Shown: positions 15,612-24,773 of the stretch, one piece after another
How the letters are laid out: every line of letters begins with the position of its first letter
Position numbering within the stretch: the stretch's first letter is position 1
Assembly (NCBI RefSeq): GCF_018327685.1
Contig: NZ_BNEL01000001.1
Coordinates: 3,100,001-3,164,000, forward strand
Source: Streptomyces sp. TS71-3
Lineage (GTDB): Bacteria > Actinomycetota > Actinomycetes > Streptomycetales > Streptomycetaceae
Direction: 5' to 3'
DNA: 64,000 nucleotides
The notes under the pieces: model-generated
Seen by the model: the letters and a program-made list of their open reading frames with translations, nothing else
Told to the model about the DNA's origin: nothing
Databases searched by the model: none
Position numbers and translations under genes: made by a program

Positions 15612-17888
15612 TCAGCGGCGGGACCCCACCGCGACCCTCGCGTTCTGCATCGTGGTGAGCTCGTGGACGAAGATGATCGCGGCGATGGCCGCGGTGAAGC
15701 CCGCGGCCTTCTGGAGGGCGGCCAGCGCCACCAGCGCGCGGGCGTCCGCGTAGCCCTCGCCGTTCTGCCACCACCGGCTCACGCCGAGGACCCCGGGCAC
15801 GGCGTAGAGCAGCAGGAGCGCCCACCAGGTGTGGACCGTCCGCAGGCCGGCCCGCGGGTGCCCCCGGGCCGGCTGGGAGGCGAGCCAGATGTCCCGGGCG
15901 ATCCGCTTCGGCAGGACGAGGTTTACCAGCGGGACGAGCCAGAGGACCACGGCCATGGCCGGCGGGTACCGGACGCGGCCGGGGGCGAGCACCTCGGCGT
16001 TCCGCCTGACCTGCCAGAACCAGACCAGCCAGACGACGAGCACTGCGAGGAACAGCAGGTCCATGAGGTTGAGGACCCGCTCGTCCAGCAGGTCCTGCCG
16101 CCCTGCAAGCTCGCCTCGGCGGGTGCCGTACAGGAGACCCCGCGCGCGCCATGTGCCGAGTTCGCCGAAGAGCTGGGCGTAGGCCGCCATGGCGTAGAGC
16201 GCGGTGGCGGCGAAGCCGGCGAGGAGCACGTACAGCAGGACGGCCGGGCGGCCGATGCGGCGGGCGCCGGTGGTGGCGCGACCGGACACCGGATGGGGTG
16301 GTGGCGACTGGGGTGACGGCGGGGAATGAGGTGACGGCGGCGACTGCGGTGATGCCGGCGTCCCCGGCCGGGGGACGTGGGCGGGGCCCGGTCGCGTTCC
16401 GCGCCGCCCGGACCGGGGAGCGGGGATGGACCCCGGTGGCGTTCCGGGCCCGGGAGCGGCGGCGGGTCCCGGCGGTGTTCCGGGCGGTGAGGCGGGTACG
16501 GCCGGTGCCGGTGCCGGTGTGCCCGCGACGGGACGCGTGGACGGCCGCGGGGGCGCCGGCGGTGGCACGGCGGGGGAGTGCCGGGGCGGCCGGGGCCCCG
16601 GGCCGGTGGCGGGGCGCGCCGGTACTGCCCCGGTGAGATGGCGGGTGGGGGCGGGCGCGGGGTGGCCGGCGACGGTCGGGGCGCCGGCGGCGCCCGGGCC
16701 GGCCGCTTCCGCCATGGCGACGGTCTCCGCGGTGGGCGCCGTGTCCGCGGTGCCGGCCGTCTCCGCCGCTCCGGCCGCGCTGCCCGCGGATGCCTTCCTG
16801 CCCGCGGGCGCCTCACTGTCCGTGGCGGGCGCGCCGTCAGCGGTGGCCTCGCCGTCAGGGGCGGCATCGCGGTCAGGGGCGGCATCGCGACCAGGGGTGC
16901 CCGCGGCGGCTGGGGCGGCCGCACGAGCTGGGTCGCCCGCACTGGCCGGGTCCGCCGTGCCGCCCCCACCGGCCCCGCCCGCCGGGCCCTCGTGGTCCAG
17001 CAGTGCCACGGCGTGCCGGCCGAGCTGTGCCAGCACCCGCGCCGGCAGCCACTCACCGCGCGGCTCCGCGCCCGCCGCCGTGCGTGCCAGCAACTCGGCG
17101 ACGGTGGGGCGGTCGTCCGGCTCCTTGCGGAGGCAGTCGCCGATCAGCTCGGACAGCGGCCCGTCCGGTACGCCGTCGAGGGCCGCCTCCGCCTCCACGA
17201 TCCGGAACATCAGCGCGTGCCCGCCGCTGTCCTCCGTGCCGAACGGCAGCCTGGCGGTGGCCGCGTAGGCCAGGACGGAGCCGAGGCTGAAGACGTCGCT
17301 GGCCGCCGTCAGCCGCTCGCCGCGTACCTGCTCGGGCGACATGAAGGCGGGCGAGCCCATGAGGGCGCCGGTGCGGGTCAGCCCGGCGGCGGCCGCCGCG
17401 TCGAGGGCGCGGGCGATGCCGAAGTCGATGACGCGGGGGCCGTCGATGGTGATCAGGACGTTGGACGGCTTCAGGTCGCGGTGCACGAGGCCGGTCTCGT
17501 GGATGTCGCGCAGCGCGTGCGCCAGCCCGGCGGAGAGCGTGGTCAGCGACCGCGTCGGCAGGGGGCCGAAGTCCCGGGCCACCACATGGTGGAGCGTGGG
17601 ACCGGCGATGTATCCGGTGGCGACCCAGGGCGTCGCCGCGGCGGTGTCGGCGTCGAGCACCGCCGCCGTCCACACCCCGCCCACCCGGCGCGCGGCGGCG
17701 ATCTCCTGGGCGAAGCGGTGCCGGAAGGCGGGCTCGCGGGCGAGGACGGGCTGGATGGTCTTGACGGCGACGGTCCGCCCGCGCGAGGAGCGGGCCAGGT
17801 AGACCCGGCCCATCCCGCCCTCGCCGAGCCGTCCCAGCAGCCGGTAGGCGCCCATCGACTCCGGATCGTCCGGCCCAAGCGGCTCCAT
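15612..17888 (-). CDS. Serine/threonine protein kinase fused to a DUF4328-like membrane domain
   Basis: 758 residues in three parts. Residues ~14-275 are a PknB-type kinase: glycine loop GEGGMG (22-27), catalytic Lys43, HRDLKPSN (136-143, Asp138), DFG (155-157) and GSPAFMSPEQ. Residues ~300-520 are a low-complexity linker rich in Ala, Pro and Thr, with short repeats such as DRDAAPDRDAAPDGEA and SPPSPQSPP. The C-terminal ~230 residues contain four or five hydrophobic helices with QVRRNAEVL and RYPPAMAVVLWLVPLVN, matching DUF4328. Most Streptomyces kinases end in PASTA or a single helix, so this output domain is unusual. It probably phosphorylates proteins in response to a membrane signal. Confidence 0.85.
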   Translation of the reverse strand: MEPLGPDDPESMGAYRLLGRLGEGGMGRVYLARSSRGRTVAVKTIQPVLAREPAFRHRFAQEIAAARRVGGVWTAAVLDADTAAATPWVATGYIAGPTLHHVVARDFGPLPTRSLTTLSAGLAHALRDIHETGLVHRDLKPSNVLITIDGPRVIDFGIARALDAAAAAGLTRTGALMGSPAFMSPEQVRGERLTAASDVFSLGSVLAYAATARLPFGTEDSGGHALMFRIVEAEAALDGVPDGPLSELIGDCLRKEPDDRPTVAELLARTAAGAEPRGEWLPARVLAQLGRHAVALLDHEGPAGGAGGGGTADPASAGDPARAAAPAAAGTPGRDAAPDRDAAPDGEATADGAPATDSEAPAGRKASAGSAAGAAETAGTADTAPTAETVAMAEAAGPGAAGAPTVAGHPAPAPTRHLTGAVPARPATGPGPRPPRHSPAVPPPAPPRPSTRPVAGTPAPAPAVPASPPGTPPGPAAAPGPGTPPGSIPAPRSGRRGTRPGPAHVPRPGTPASPQSPPSPHSPPSPQSPPPHPVSGRATTGARRIGRPAVLLYVLLAGFAATALYAMAAYAQLFGELGTWRARGLLYGTRRGELAGRQDLLDERVLNLMDLLFLAVLVVWLVWFWQVRRNAEVLAPGRVRYPPAMAVVLWLVPLVNLVLPKRIARDIWLASQPARGHPRAGLRTVHTWWALLLLYAVPGVLGVSRWWQNGEGYADARALVALAALQKAAGFTAAIAAIIFVHELTTMQNARVAVGSRR

Positions 17889-18026
17889 TGCGCTGGTCTC
17901 TCTCCCGGGTGCGCGGCCTTGTCGCAGCGAAGGATACGACTCGCCGCGCCGCGCGGTCGGCTCCCCGCCGCCTCCGCGGGCCCCCGGGCCCCGGCTCCCC
18001 TCTACCGGTCACCGGCCCCCGGCCGG

Positions 18027-18902
18027 TCACTCGGCGCGCAGATACCCCGAGTTCGCCACCTGGCCGAGGAACCTCAGCCGGGTGTCCGTGGCCATGTGCT
18101 TCTCGAAGGCCTCCTTGATGCCGGGCCACTTCTTGTGCCCGAAGTCGTCGAGCACGACGATGCCGCCGGGCGCGATGATCTGCTCGGCCCACTCCAGGTC
18201 CGCCGCGACACCGGGCGCGGAGTGGTCGCCGTCGACGATGATCACTCCGTACGAGCGGTCGGAGACCAGGGCGCGCACCTCGGGGTCCTCGGAGAAGCCC
18301 TGCTGGACACGGGCCGCCGTGCCGGCCGCGCCCGCCAGGGCCAGGTTGGTGCGGACCGCCGGTCCGCGCACGGGCGTGCCCGTCGGGTCGGCCCCCTCCG
18401 TGGTGCCCGGCTGCAACTGGAGGCCCGCGAGCGGGTCGACGATCGTGAGGTGCGGGTCGCGCCCCGCGCGCTCCATCATCCGGATGAGAGCGGCGCCGAA
18501 CAGCCCGTAGAGGGTGCCGATCTCCAGGATCTCGTCGTTCGGCGGATCGAGCAGCGGTACGGCGGAGAGCTTGCCGCAGATGTTCATCGTGCCGCCTGCG
18601 ATCCGGCCGACCCCCAGCGCCTCCATGGCGATCAGCAGCCGGAACGACTGGGCGACGTTGCGCTCCGCGGCCGCCCGGTCGCCCGAGATCCGCGCCAGTT
18701 CCCCGACGAGGCGGTCGAGATGGACCTGCGCCGGAAGCCGTGAAACTCCCCGGCCCGTTCCGTCGAAGAGCAATTCGACGGGGCGCTGTCTGTTTCTCAG
18801 CTTGTCCAGTTCGCGGACCCGGCGCTCTATACGCTGATCGATGAGATCCGCGACCGGGCGCAGGACGCTCCGGGCGACCCTGCTGGTGAGTATGGTTCGC
18901 AT
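18027..18902 (-). CDS. Class I SAM-dependent methyltransferase (Methyltransf_24 type)
   Basis: 291 residues. The Rossmann SAM loop reads EILEIGTLYGLFGAAL, the second acidic strand is LTIVDPLAG, and a conserved VIIVDGDHSAPGVAADLEWA followed by GGIVVLDDFGHKKWPG matches the Methyltransf_24 family, often found in polysaccharide or secondary-metabolite clusters. The N-terminal ~80 residues are basic and helical (DQRIERRVRELDKLRNRQR). ATG 18902 follows GAGGG. The gene stands alone downstream of a long non-coding region; the acceptor is unknown. Confidence 0.82.
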   Translation of the reverse strand: MRTILTSRVARSVLRPVADLIDQRIERRVRELDKLRNRQRPVELLFDGTGRGVSRLPAQVHLDRLVGELARISGDRAAAERNVAQSFRLLIAMEALGVGRIAGGTMNICGKLSAVPLLDPPNDEILEIGTLYGLFGAALIRMMERAGRDPHLTIVDPLAGLQLQPGTTEGADPTGTPVRGPAVRTNLALAGAAGTAARVQQGFSEDPEVRALVSDRSYGVIIVDGDHSAPGVAADLEWAEQIIAPGGIVVLDDFGHKKWPGIKEAFEKHMATDTRLRFLGQVANSGYLRAE

Positions 18903-19807
18903 GGCTCTGTGACCCTCACAGGTATTAGGGGCGGTGGTAAAAGGTGTGGGGGGGTGCAGATGACCACGTCGGACGGACCGGCGGGACTCCGTCCGGGCTC
19001 CGTCCAGGGTCCGGGCACGGGGGAGTCCCCGGCTCCCCCACGCCTGACGGCCCGCCGGCTACCTCTGGTGGACCCGGCCGGTGACCGGGCCGCCGAAGAG
19101 CAGGTCCGGGGCTGTGCCCTTCCCGGCCGCCCGCGCGAAGGGCACCCAGGGCACGGCCCCGCCCGCGGCGGCACGGGGGGCGGTGGCGGCGGTGTTCCTG
19201 GACGCTTGCATGCAGAAGAAACCCTTCGCGGAATTCGGTGCGGAGACTTCCGTCGGAAATGCACACGGGTTATCCGCTCACCGACCGCATTGCCGCCGGT
19301 GAGAGAGCGGACTGAGTCCACAGATGTCCTCTGCGGACGGTGTTGTTATCCGTTGCCTCCGATCACACGCTTAGACACCGCACCCCGGGCGGTGGTTGTA
19401 CGGAAAACCAAACCGGTTCTCGCAACGGCAACCGCTTTTCCCGCCGTTTACCCCTGATATACCCGCAAGGGGGCTGGGCTCTCCCGGGTGACGGCACGTG
19501 GGCGGACGTGCACCCGACGTCGAAGCGGATGCGGGCGGCCGGGCGGAGCCATGGCCCGCACTTCATCTCGTCTCTGAGTGCGATCCTGTATCAAGTGTTC
19601 GAAACAGCCCTCTTCCGTCCTCTTCTGTCCTCTTCCATATCAGTCAATGACAGGGCGGGCGTTAGCCATCGTCCGCCGCGTTCCTGGTGCGCGGGCGATG
19701 GCTCTCCCACACTCGGAGAGTGCGCCTGATCTGTTCCGTGACGGGCGGATCTGGGTGCATGTCGGAGTGACTCCATCCAGAAGGGGTGTGGTACGCGAAC
19801 GGCCGAG
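18903..19807. other. Long non-coding region, partly degenerate
   Basis: About 900 bp without a supportable gene. The right half (19330-19650) is poorer in GC than the rest, consistent with decay beside the pseudogene that follows. Visible structure: a small hairpin CACCGC/GCGGTG near 19370-19395; three 10-bp copies of CCTCTTCYGT near 19610-19640; and an inverted repeat of 13 bp with one G-T pair (19664-19676 with 19691-19703). Confidence 0.5.
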
Positions 19808-20343
19808 ACGTGGGTCCTGGCGTTCGACGCGTCCTGTTGCCAGTGCCGGAAGGTGGCGGAGAGGATCGCGCGGTCCGGAGGCGACCGGCTCGACGTCAAG
19901 CCCTTGACGCAACCGGAGGTCGTCGCCTGGCGCGGCAAGGCGCTCGGTGACGACGCTCCGTTCGTCCCGACGCTCATCAAGGTGGCCACGGGCCGGAGCG
20001 GCGAGAAGGTCCGGGCCTGGACCGGCCCCGTGATGACGGTACGGCTGGCCCTGCGGCTGGGGCCACGCGCCACGGTCCGCGCGCTGGCGGCGCTCGGCGA
20101 ACTGCGCGGAGCGGGCGGCGCCGCGGGGCAGGCTTCGAGCGGAGGGGAGAAGGAGTCCGCGGGGCGCGGCCGGGTGATCGGGCGGGCGCAGTTCCTGCGG
20201 CTGACCGGTGGGCTGGCGCTGGCAGCGGGCGTGATGGGCGCCAGGCCCGCCTCCGCCGCCGAGGCCCGGCCGCTCACCGAGGCCCAGCGCTGGGTGCGGG
20301 CGAACAAGGACAACCTGCTCCGGACGCGGGCGTCCGCCAGGAA
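19808..20343 (+). pseudogene. Remnant of a thioredoxin-like Cys-rich protein gene
   Basis: From 19808 the frame reads TWVLAFDASCCQCRKV and continues through WRGKALGDDAPFVPTLIKV and VRAWTGPVMTVRLALRLGP to a second block with a Tat-like GRAQFLRLTGGLALAAG. This resembles a Streptomyces family whose members begin MTWVLAFDASCGxC and carry a CxxC-type motif. Here the start codon is missing (GAG in place of ATG before ACG TGG; an in-frame TGA lies near 19739 with no start between). After ANKDNLL the frame runs into Arg-rich nonsense and stops at 20404. Both ends are lost, so I call it a pseudogene; a shortened product from GTG 19853 is conceivable. Confidence 0.65.
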
Positions 20344-20910
20344 CAGGAGGTCCTGCGGACGGCGGCCATCGACGCCTTCGGCAAGGAGGAGGCGCGGGCC
20401 CTGATCGCCACCCTCGGCCCGGAGCCCACCAGTGCCGACGGTGCCGCCGCCGCCGAGAGGATCGAACTCCCCTGGACGGACCGGTACTTCGCCCAACTCG
20501 GCCTCGTACTCGGCGCCGGCTACCGCTCCGACGCCGTCCTCACCGAGGGCGGCACGCCTTCCGACCCGCCCGACGGAGGCACGGACTACGTCCCCACCGC
20601 GGACCCCGGCCGCTGGATGCCCCACCTCTGGCTCGGGCCCGACCGCTCCACGCTCGACACCGTCGGCGAGTGGTTCACCCTGGTCACCCCGGACCCCGCC
20701 CCCTGGGAACGCCAGGCCACCGCACCAGGCCCGCCGGTGCACGTCGAACCCCTCCCCGAGGAGCACCTCGACCTCTGCGGCCTGGGCCCGCACGGCGCCC
20801 TACTGGTCCGCCCGGACGGCCACATCGCCGCCCGCTGGCCGGACGGGCCGCCGGATGACCGGGTACTGCGGCAGGCACTCAGCGCCGTCAACCGGCCGGG
20901 ATCCGGCTGA
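20344..20910 (+). pseudogene. C-terminal remnant of an FAD-dependent aromatic monooxygenase
   Basis: A different frame from the preceding remnant reads continuously to TGA 20910. It contains DRYFAQLGLVLGAGYRSDAV, DYVPTADPGRWMPHLWL, RSTLDTVGEWFTLVTP and, near the end, GPHGALLVRPDGHIAARW. These are the C-terminal thioredoxin-like domain signatures of flavin monooxygenases of the MhpA / dichlorophenol hydroxylase type. The FAD-binding N-terminal two thirds are absent and there is no ribosome-binding site. The junction with the unrelated upstream remnant lies around 20325-20345, suggesting a deletion that fused two genes. Confidence 0.65.
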
Positions 20911-20950
20911 CGGGACCGCCCCCGTGGATGTCGCGGGCGGCGCGGTCCCG
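20911..20950. terminator. Hairpin between convergent units
   Basis: CGGGACCGC (20911-20919) pairs with GCGGTCCCG (20942-20950), directly after the pseudogene stop and ~120 nt beyond the end of the convergent secreted-protein gene. Confidence 0.55.
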
Positions 20951-21068
20951 CCGGGGGCCGGCGATCGTCGTCGAGCGTGGAGCCCCGGCGGGCTCGGCCG
21001 CATCGCCGCCCGCCGGGGCCGCCCGCCGGGCCCGGTGTCCCGCCCGGCGGGGGTTCAGCCGTGGGGGA

Positions 21069-21542
21069 TCAGCCGCAGCGGATGTCCCCGGTGCTGAGGC
21101 GGTAGGTCACCCCGCCGCGGACCAGCGAGCCGCCCAGGTGGATGCACTGGCCTGTCGCGTCGAACCACGTGTAGAGCGGGCCGGCGTAGTAGTGGTAGTT
21201 CGCCGGGTGCTCCTGGGGCGGGTCGGCGGCGTAGTCGCTGTCCTCCGAGTAGAGGTACAGCGTGATGTGGGACGCCAGGCCGTCGTAGGGGCTGGACCAG
21301 AACTTCGCGCAGTTCCGCTTGGTCGAGCTGTCCCAGTAGGTGCGCGCGTAGCCGCCGCCGTTCGCGCCGGAAGGGCTCTTCGCCCAGTACGTCTTGCCGT
21401 CCCAGCTGCCGGCGCAGTCGGTGGCAGCTGCGGCGGCAGCCGTCTTCGCCGGTGCCGCCTGCGCGGTGGGGGAGGCGATCAGGCCGAACAGCAGGGCCAT
21501 GACGCCGAGAGCCAGCAGTCGCGTTCTCCGTAAACGTTTCAT
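21069..21542 (-). CDS. Small secreted protein of unknown function, TTA codon at position 4
   Basis: 157 residues from ATG 21542, which follows AGGAG; a GTG two codons upstream is possible. The N-terminus MKRLRRTRLLALGVMALL with a cleavage site near SPTAQAAPA is a Sec signal. The mature protein of ~125 residues has four Cys (likely two disulfides), many Tyr/Trp and a WDGKTYWAKS block. I do not recognise the family. Codon 4 is TTA (21531-21533), so translation should depend on the bldA tRNA and be limited to late growth or development. Confidence 0.75.
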   Translation of the reverse strand: MKRLRRTRLLALGVMALLFGLIASPTAQAAPAKTAAAAAATDCAGSWDGKTYWAKSPSGANGGGYARTYWDSSTKRNCAKFWSSPYDGLASHITLYLYSEDSDYAADPPQEHPANYHYYAGPLYTWFDATGQCIHLGGSLVRGGVTYRLSTGDIRCG

Positions 21543-21711
21543 CCGCACTCCTGTGGTGAGATGCCGTCAACCCGGTACGGGACCGGAGTACTCGGCATGC
21601 TGCTCCGAGCGCCGGGGCGGCGCCCGGCGTTCTCGCACATCTCACCCGGACGTGGTCGGTCCCCTTCGACACCGCCGCCGGCGGGGCGGCCCACGTCCTG
21701 CCCGAACGGCG

Positions 21712-21745
21712 CCGCCTCCGCCGGGAGGTGTTCCGGCGGAGGCGG
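21712..21745. terminator. Hairpin terminator of the phospholipase gene
   Basis: A 13-bp perfect stem (21712-21724 with 21733-21745) around an 8-nt loop, 50 nt beyond the stop at 21794 on the minus strand. Confidence 0.7.
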
Positions 21746-21793
21746 GCCGTGGCCGGGCCGCGGTCGGGGGTGCCCGACCGGGGCCCGGCGGCG

Positions 21794-23287
21794 TCAGGGA
21801 GTGTGCGGGCGCTTGCCCGGCTCCTGGCGCGGCATCTGCTGGTCGGCCGGCGGGATGGTCGGCTTCGGCAGCTCCTTGACCTCGTACTGGGCGAGGTCGT
21901 ACTGCGCCGTGGTCCCCGGCAGCACCGGGGCCGGCTTCGCGGCCTCGTGGAAGCGGAACGCGGAGGTCAGGTCGCCGACCGTACGGCGCCGCCAGTCGCT
22001 GATGTTGGGCTCCTTCACGCCCGTGACCGCCTCCAGGAAGCGGAGCTGGGAGGTGTGGTCGGCCACTTCGGAGCTGACCCAGCCGCCTACCGTCCACGGG
22101 GAGACGATGATGCACGGCACCCGGAAGCCCAGGCCGACGGGGAGCCCGGCCCCGTCCACACCCGTCACCGACGTCTTCGTGACGATCTCGTCCGGCGTGC
22201 CGGCCGGCGGGGTCGGCGGGACGACGTGGTCGAAGAGGCCGTCGTTCTCGTCGTACGAGAGGATGAAGGCGGTCTTCGCCCACACCTCGGGGTTGGCCGC
22301 GATGGCGTCGACGATGGAGGCCACGAAGGTGGCGCCGGCCGCCGGCAGGTTCGCGGGGTGCTCGTTCATGCTGCTCGGCGGGCAGATCCAGCTCACGGTG
22401 GGCAGGCGGTCGTTCATCGCGTCGTACTGGAACTGCCCGACCGGCGAGGACGCCATCGTCCGCTTGTACAGCTCCGAGTCCGGCGTCAGCGACATGTACT
22501 GCTTCATGTGCTGGATCAGCGCCACACCGGTGACGCTGCCCTCTTCGTGGTAGAACTTGAAATCCACGCCCGCCTGGAGCAGCCGCTCGGGGTACGTGGT
22601 CCAGGAGTAGGTGCCCGTCGGGGCGTTGTTGTCCAGGGCGGGGCCGCCGGCCAGGCCGCCCGGGTCGATCGTGCCGGTCATCCACATGTAGCGGTTCGGG
22701 TGCGTGGGGCCCATCACGCTGCAGTGGTAGTGGTCGAGCACGGTGAAGTTCTCGGCGAGGGCGAACTGGAACGGGATGTCCTCACGGGTGTAGTGCCCCA
22801 TGGTGTAGACACCGTCGCCGTCACCGTCGGCCGCGCGGTGGGCGGGCAGCCAGTTGTCCATCCTGCCGCCGTTCCACGCCGCGTGCTGCACCTTCCACGC
22901 GTGGCTCATGGAGGGGATCGCCTGCGCGTTGGTCGTCTTCGTCTCCAGGTGGTACGGGAGCATGTACCCCTGGGCGCCCGCGGGGTCGGGCTGCTTGAAG
23001 ACGGAGTCGCCGGTCGGCAGCTTCGCGGCCATGGGGTCGCTGAAGCCGCGCACCCCTGAGAGGGTGCCGAAATAGTGGTCGAAGGAGCGGTTCTCCTGCA
23101 TCAGCAGGACGACGTGCTCGATGTCGGAGAGCTTGCCGCGGCGTACCGGGCCCGCGGCGACCGCGTTGCGGATGTTGGCCGGCAGCGCGGAGTCGACGGC
23201 GGCGATGCCGGCGACGGTGGCCGCGGAGCCGAGGAGTCTGCGCCGGGTCAGCTTCGCCTTGGGGTCCCGCGTCTGAGGAGTGTCCAT
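21794..23287 (-). CDS. Tat-exported phospholipase C / acid phosphatase family phosphoesterase
   Basis: 497 residues from ATG 23287 (AAGGA upstream). The N-terminus has the Tat motif TRRRLLGSAATVAGIAA, so it is folded in the cytoplasm before export. The family signature of PF04185 phosphoesterases is clear: VVLLMQENRSFDHYFGTL, the Glu-Asn metal and substrate site, then PTHPNRYMWMTG, FKFYHEEGS, WICPPSSMNEHPAN and LSYDENDGLFDHVVPP. These enzymes hydrolyse phospholipids or phosphomonoesters outside the cell and are often induced by phosphate limitation, though I see no clear PHO box here. The length is shorter than two-domain PLCs, which carry extra C-terminal DUF756 repeats. Confidence 0.9.
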   Translation of the reverse strand: MDTPQTRDPKAKLTRRRLLGSAATVAGIAAVDSALPANIRNAVAAGPVRRGKLSDIEHVVLLMQENRSFDHYFGTLSGVRGFSDPMAAKLPTGDSVFKQPDPAGAQGYMLPYHLETKTTNAQAIPSMSHAWKVQHAAWNGGRMDNWLPAHRAADGDGDGVYTMGHYTREDIPFQFALAENFTVLDHYHCSVMGPTHPNRYMWMTGTIDPGGLAGGPALDNNAPTGTYSWTTYPERLLQAGVDFKFYHEEGSVTGVALIQHMKQYMSLTPDSELYKRTMASSPVGQFQYDAMNDRLPTVSWICPPSSMNEHPANLPAAGATFVASIVDAIAANPEVWAKTAFILSYDENDGLFDHVVPPTPPAGTPDEIVTKTSVTGVDGAGLPVGLGFRVPCIIVSPWTVGGWVSSEVADHTSQLRFLEAVTGVKEPNISDWRRRTVGDLTSAFRFHEAAKPAPVLPGTTAQYDLAQYEVKELPKPTIPPADQQMPRQEPGKRPHTP

Positions 23288-23813
23288 CAGGGTCCTTTCC
23301 GGATTGGCCGGAAGCCAACGTGGGGGGCGCTGGAACACCCTCACCGGGGCAAGCGCTCGTCGGACCGTTTCGGGGTGGCCCCCGACGGAACTCCCGCTGA
23401 ACGTATCGACCGGATGTCCCCACCGGGTCCCATGTGCGGGTGTGCCGCGTCCGGGTGTGCCGCGTCCCGGCCCATGTGCGGGCTCCCACGTCCGGGTGTC
23501 CCCGCGTCCGGATGTCCCCGCCTCCGTGGGGGAGGAGCGGAGTCCCGGTCGTCCGTGCCCGCCGGCGTCACAGGCCCCGGCGATCACCTGCATCTCGCGT
23601 CAACCTGCGCGTCACGGGCCGCGGGTACGGTTCCCCGGCGCCCGCGGGCACCGGTGTGGGCCACGCCGGTGTGAACCGGAGCCCCGTCTCCCACGTCCTG
23701 CGATGTAGGGCATCCGGGATGTGATGCCTCATCAAATTGGGCAAATCACAGGGTAGTTGGGCAACGGCCCGGAGAGCCGGGGCAGACCTGATCCTATGGC
23801 CGGAAGGACCGAA
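23288..23813. other. Intergenic region with short degenerate repeats
   Basis: 526 bp holding the divergent promoters of the phospholipase and patatin genes. From about 23430 to 23525 there are imperfect repeats of CGTCCGGGTGTSCC, including two copies of CCCATGTGCGGG. No gene is supported. Confidence 0.5.
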
Positions 23814-24773
23814 ATGACCGATGCAAGCAAGACGGTTGACCTGGTGCTGGAGGGTGGTGGCGTCAAGGGCACGTCGCTGCTCGGAGCGGTGCTGGCGCTG
23901 TACGACGCCGGATACACCTTCGCCCGCATAGCGGGCACCAGCGCGGGTGCGATCGTGGGCGCGCTGGTCGCCTCGTACCAGAAGGCCGGCCGGGACCTGC
24001 ACGAGCTCGAGGACATCATGAACGGCCTCCAGTACCACGAGTTCGCGGAGGGCTCGCTGCTGGAGCGGATACCCGTGCTCGGCGACGGCATCAACGTGCT
24101 GCTGCACGAGGGCGCGCACGACGGCAACTACCTCAAGGAGTGGCTGGGGCCGATCCTTGAGGGGGTGGGCGTGAAGACCTTCGCCGACCTGCGCCAGGAC
24201 GACGCGGACTCGTCGCTGCCGCAGGACAAGCGGTACTCCCTGGTCGTGCACGCGAGCGACCTGAGCAGGGGAACCCTCGTCAGGATGCCCTGGGACTACG
24301 ACCAGTACGGGCTCAAGGGCGACGAGCAGCTCGTGGTCGACGCGGTACGCGCGTCCATGTCGGTCCCGGGGTACTTCCGGCCGGTCACCGTTGCCTCGAA
24401 CTCCGGATCGGTGACGTGGGTCGACGGCGGGCTGCTGTCCAACTTCCCGATCACCGCCTTCGACCGCACGGACGGAAAGCCCGAGCGGTGGCCCACCTGG
24501 GGCATCAAGCTGTCCAGCAAGCCGGACACCGAGCACGACGAGCCGATCACCTCCGCGGCCCGCCTGCTGATCCGTCTGCTGGGCACCCTGACGTCCGAGT
24601 GGAACCGCTACGCGCTGGACGACGAGGGAGTCAACCGGCGGACGGTGTTCGTCGACACGATGGGCATCAGCTCGCTCGACTTCGGCATATCCGACGAGAA
24701 CAAGAAGAAGCTGTTCGCCAGCGGGCAGACCGCGGCCCGGAAGTTCCTCGAACTCCAGAAGCCGAACCGCTAG
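23814..24773 (+). CDS. Patatin-like phospholipase
   Basis: 319 residues. ATG 23814 follows GGAAGGACC. The Ser-Asp dyad of patatins is complete: oxyanion loop GGGVKG (14-19), nucleophile elbow GTSAG (41-45, Ser43) and the DGG motif with Asp204 in VTWVDGGLLSNFP. No signal peptide, so it is a cytoplasmic lipid acyl hydrolase or acts on internal membranes. The residues before the C-terminus are Lys-rich (DENKKKLF). The stop codon TAG lies within the CTAG that flanks an inserted MITE-like element, so the insertion happened exactly at the end of this gene. Confidence 0.9.
   Translation: MTDASKTVDLVLEGGGVKGTSLLGAVLALYDAGYTFARIAGTSAGAIVGALVASYQKAGRDLHELEDIMNGLQYHEFAEGSLLERIPVLGDGINVLLHEGAHDGNYLKEWLGPILEGVGVKTFADLRQDDADSSLPQDKRYSLVVHASDLSRGTLVRMPWDYDQYGLKGDEQLVVDAVRASMSVPGYFRPVTVASNSGSVTWVDGGLLSNFPITAFDRTDGKPERWPTWGIKLSSKPDTEHDEPITSAARLLIRLLGTLTSEWNRYALDDEGVNRRTVFVDTMGISSLDFGISDENKKKLFASGQTAARKFLELQKPNR

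Noticed and set aside
18903..19807. Small ORFs or a tRNA in the long gap
   Set aside because: No cloverleaf with a T-loop GTTCRA pattern and no frame with a good start; only hairpins and short repeats.
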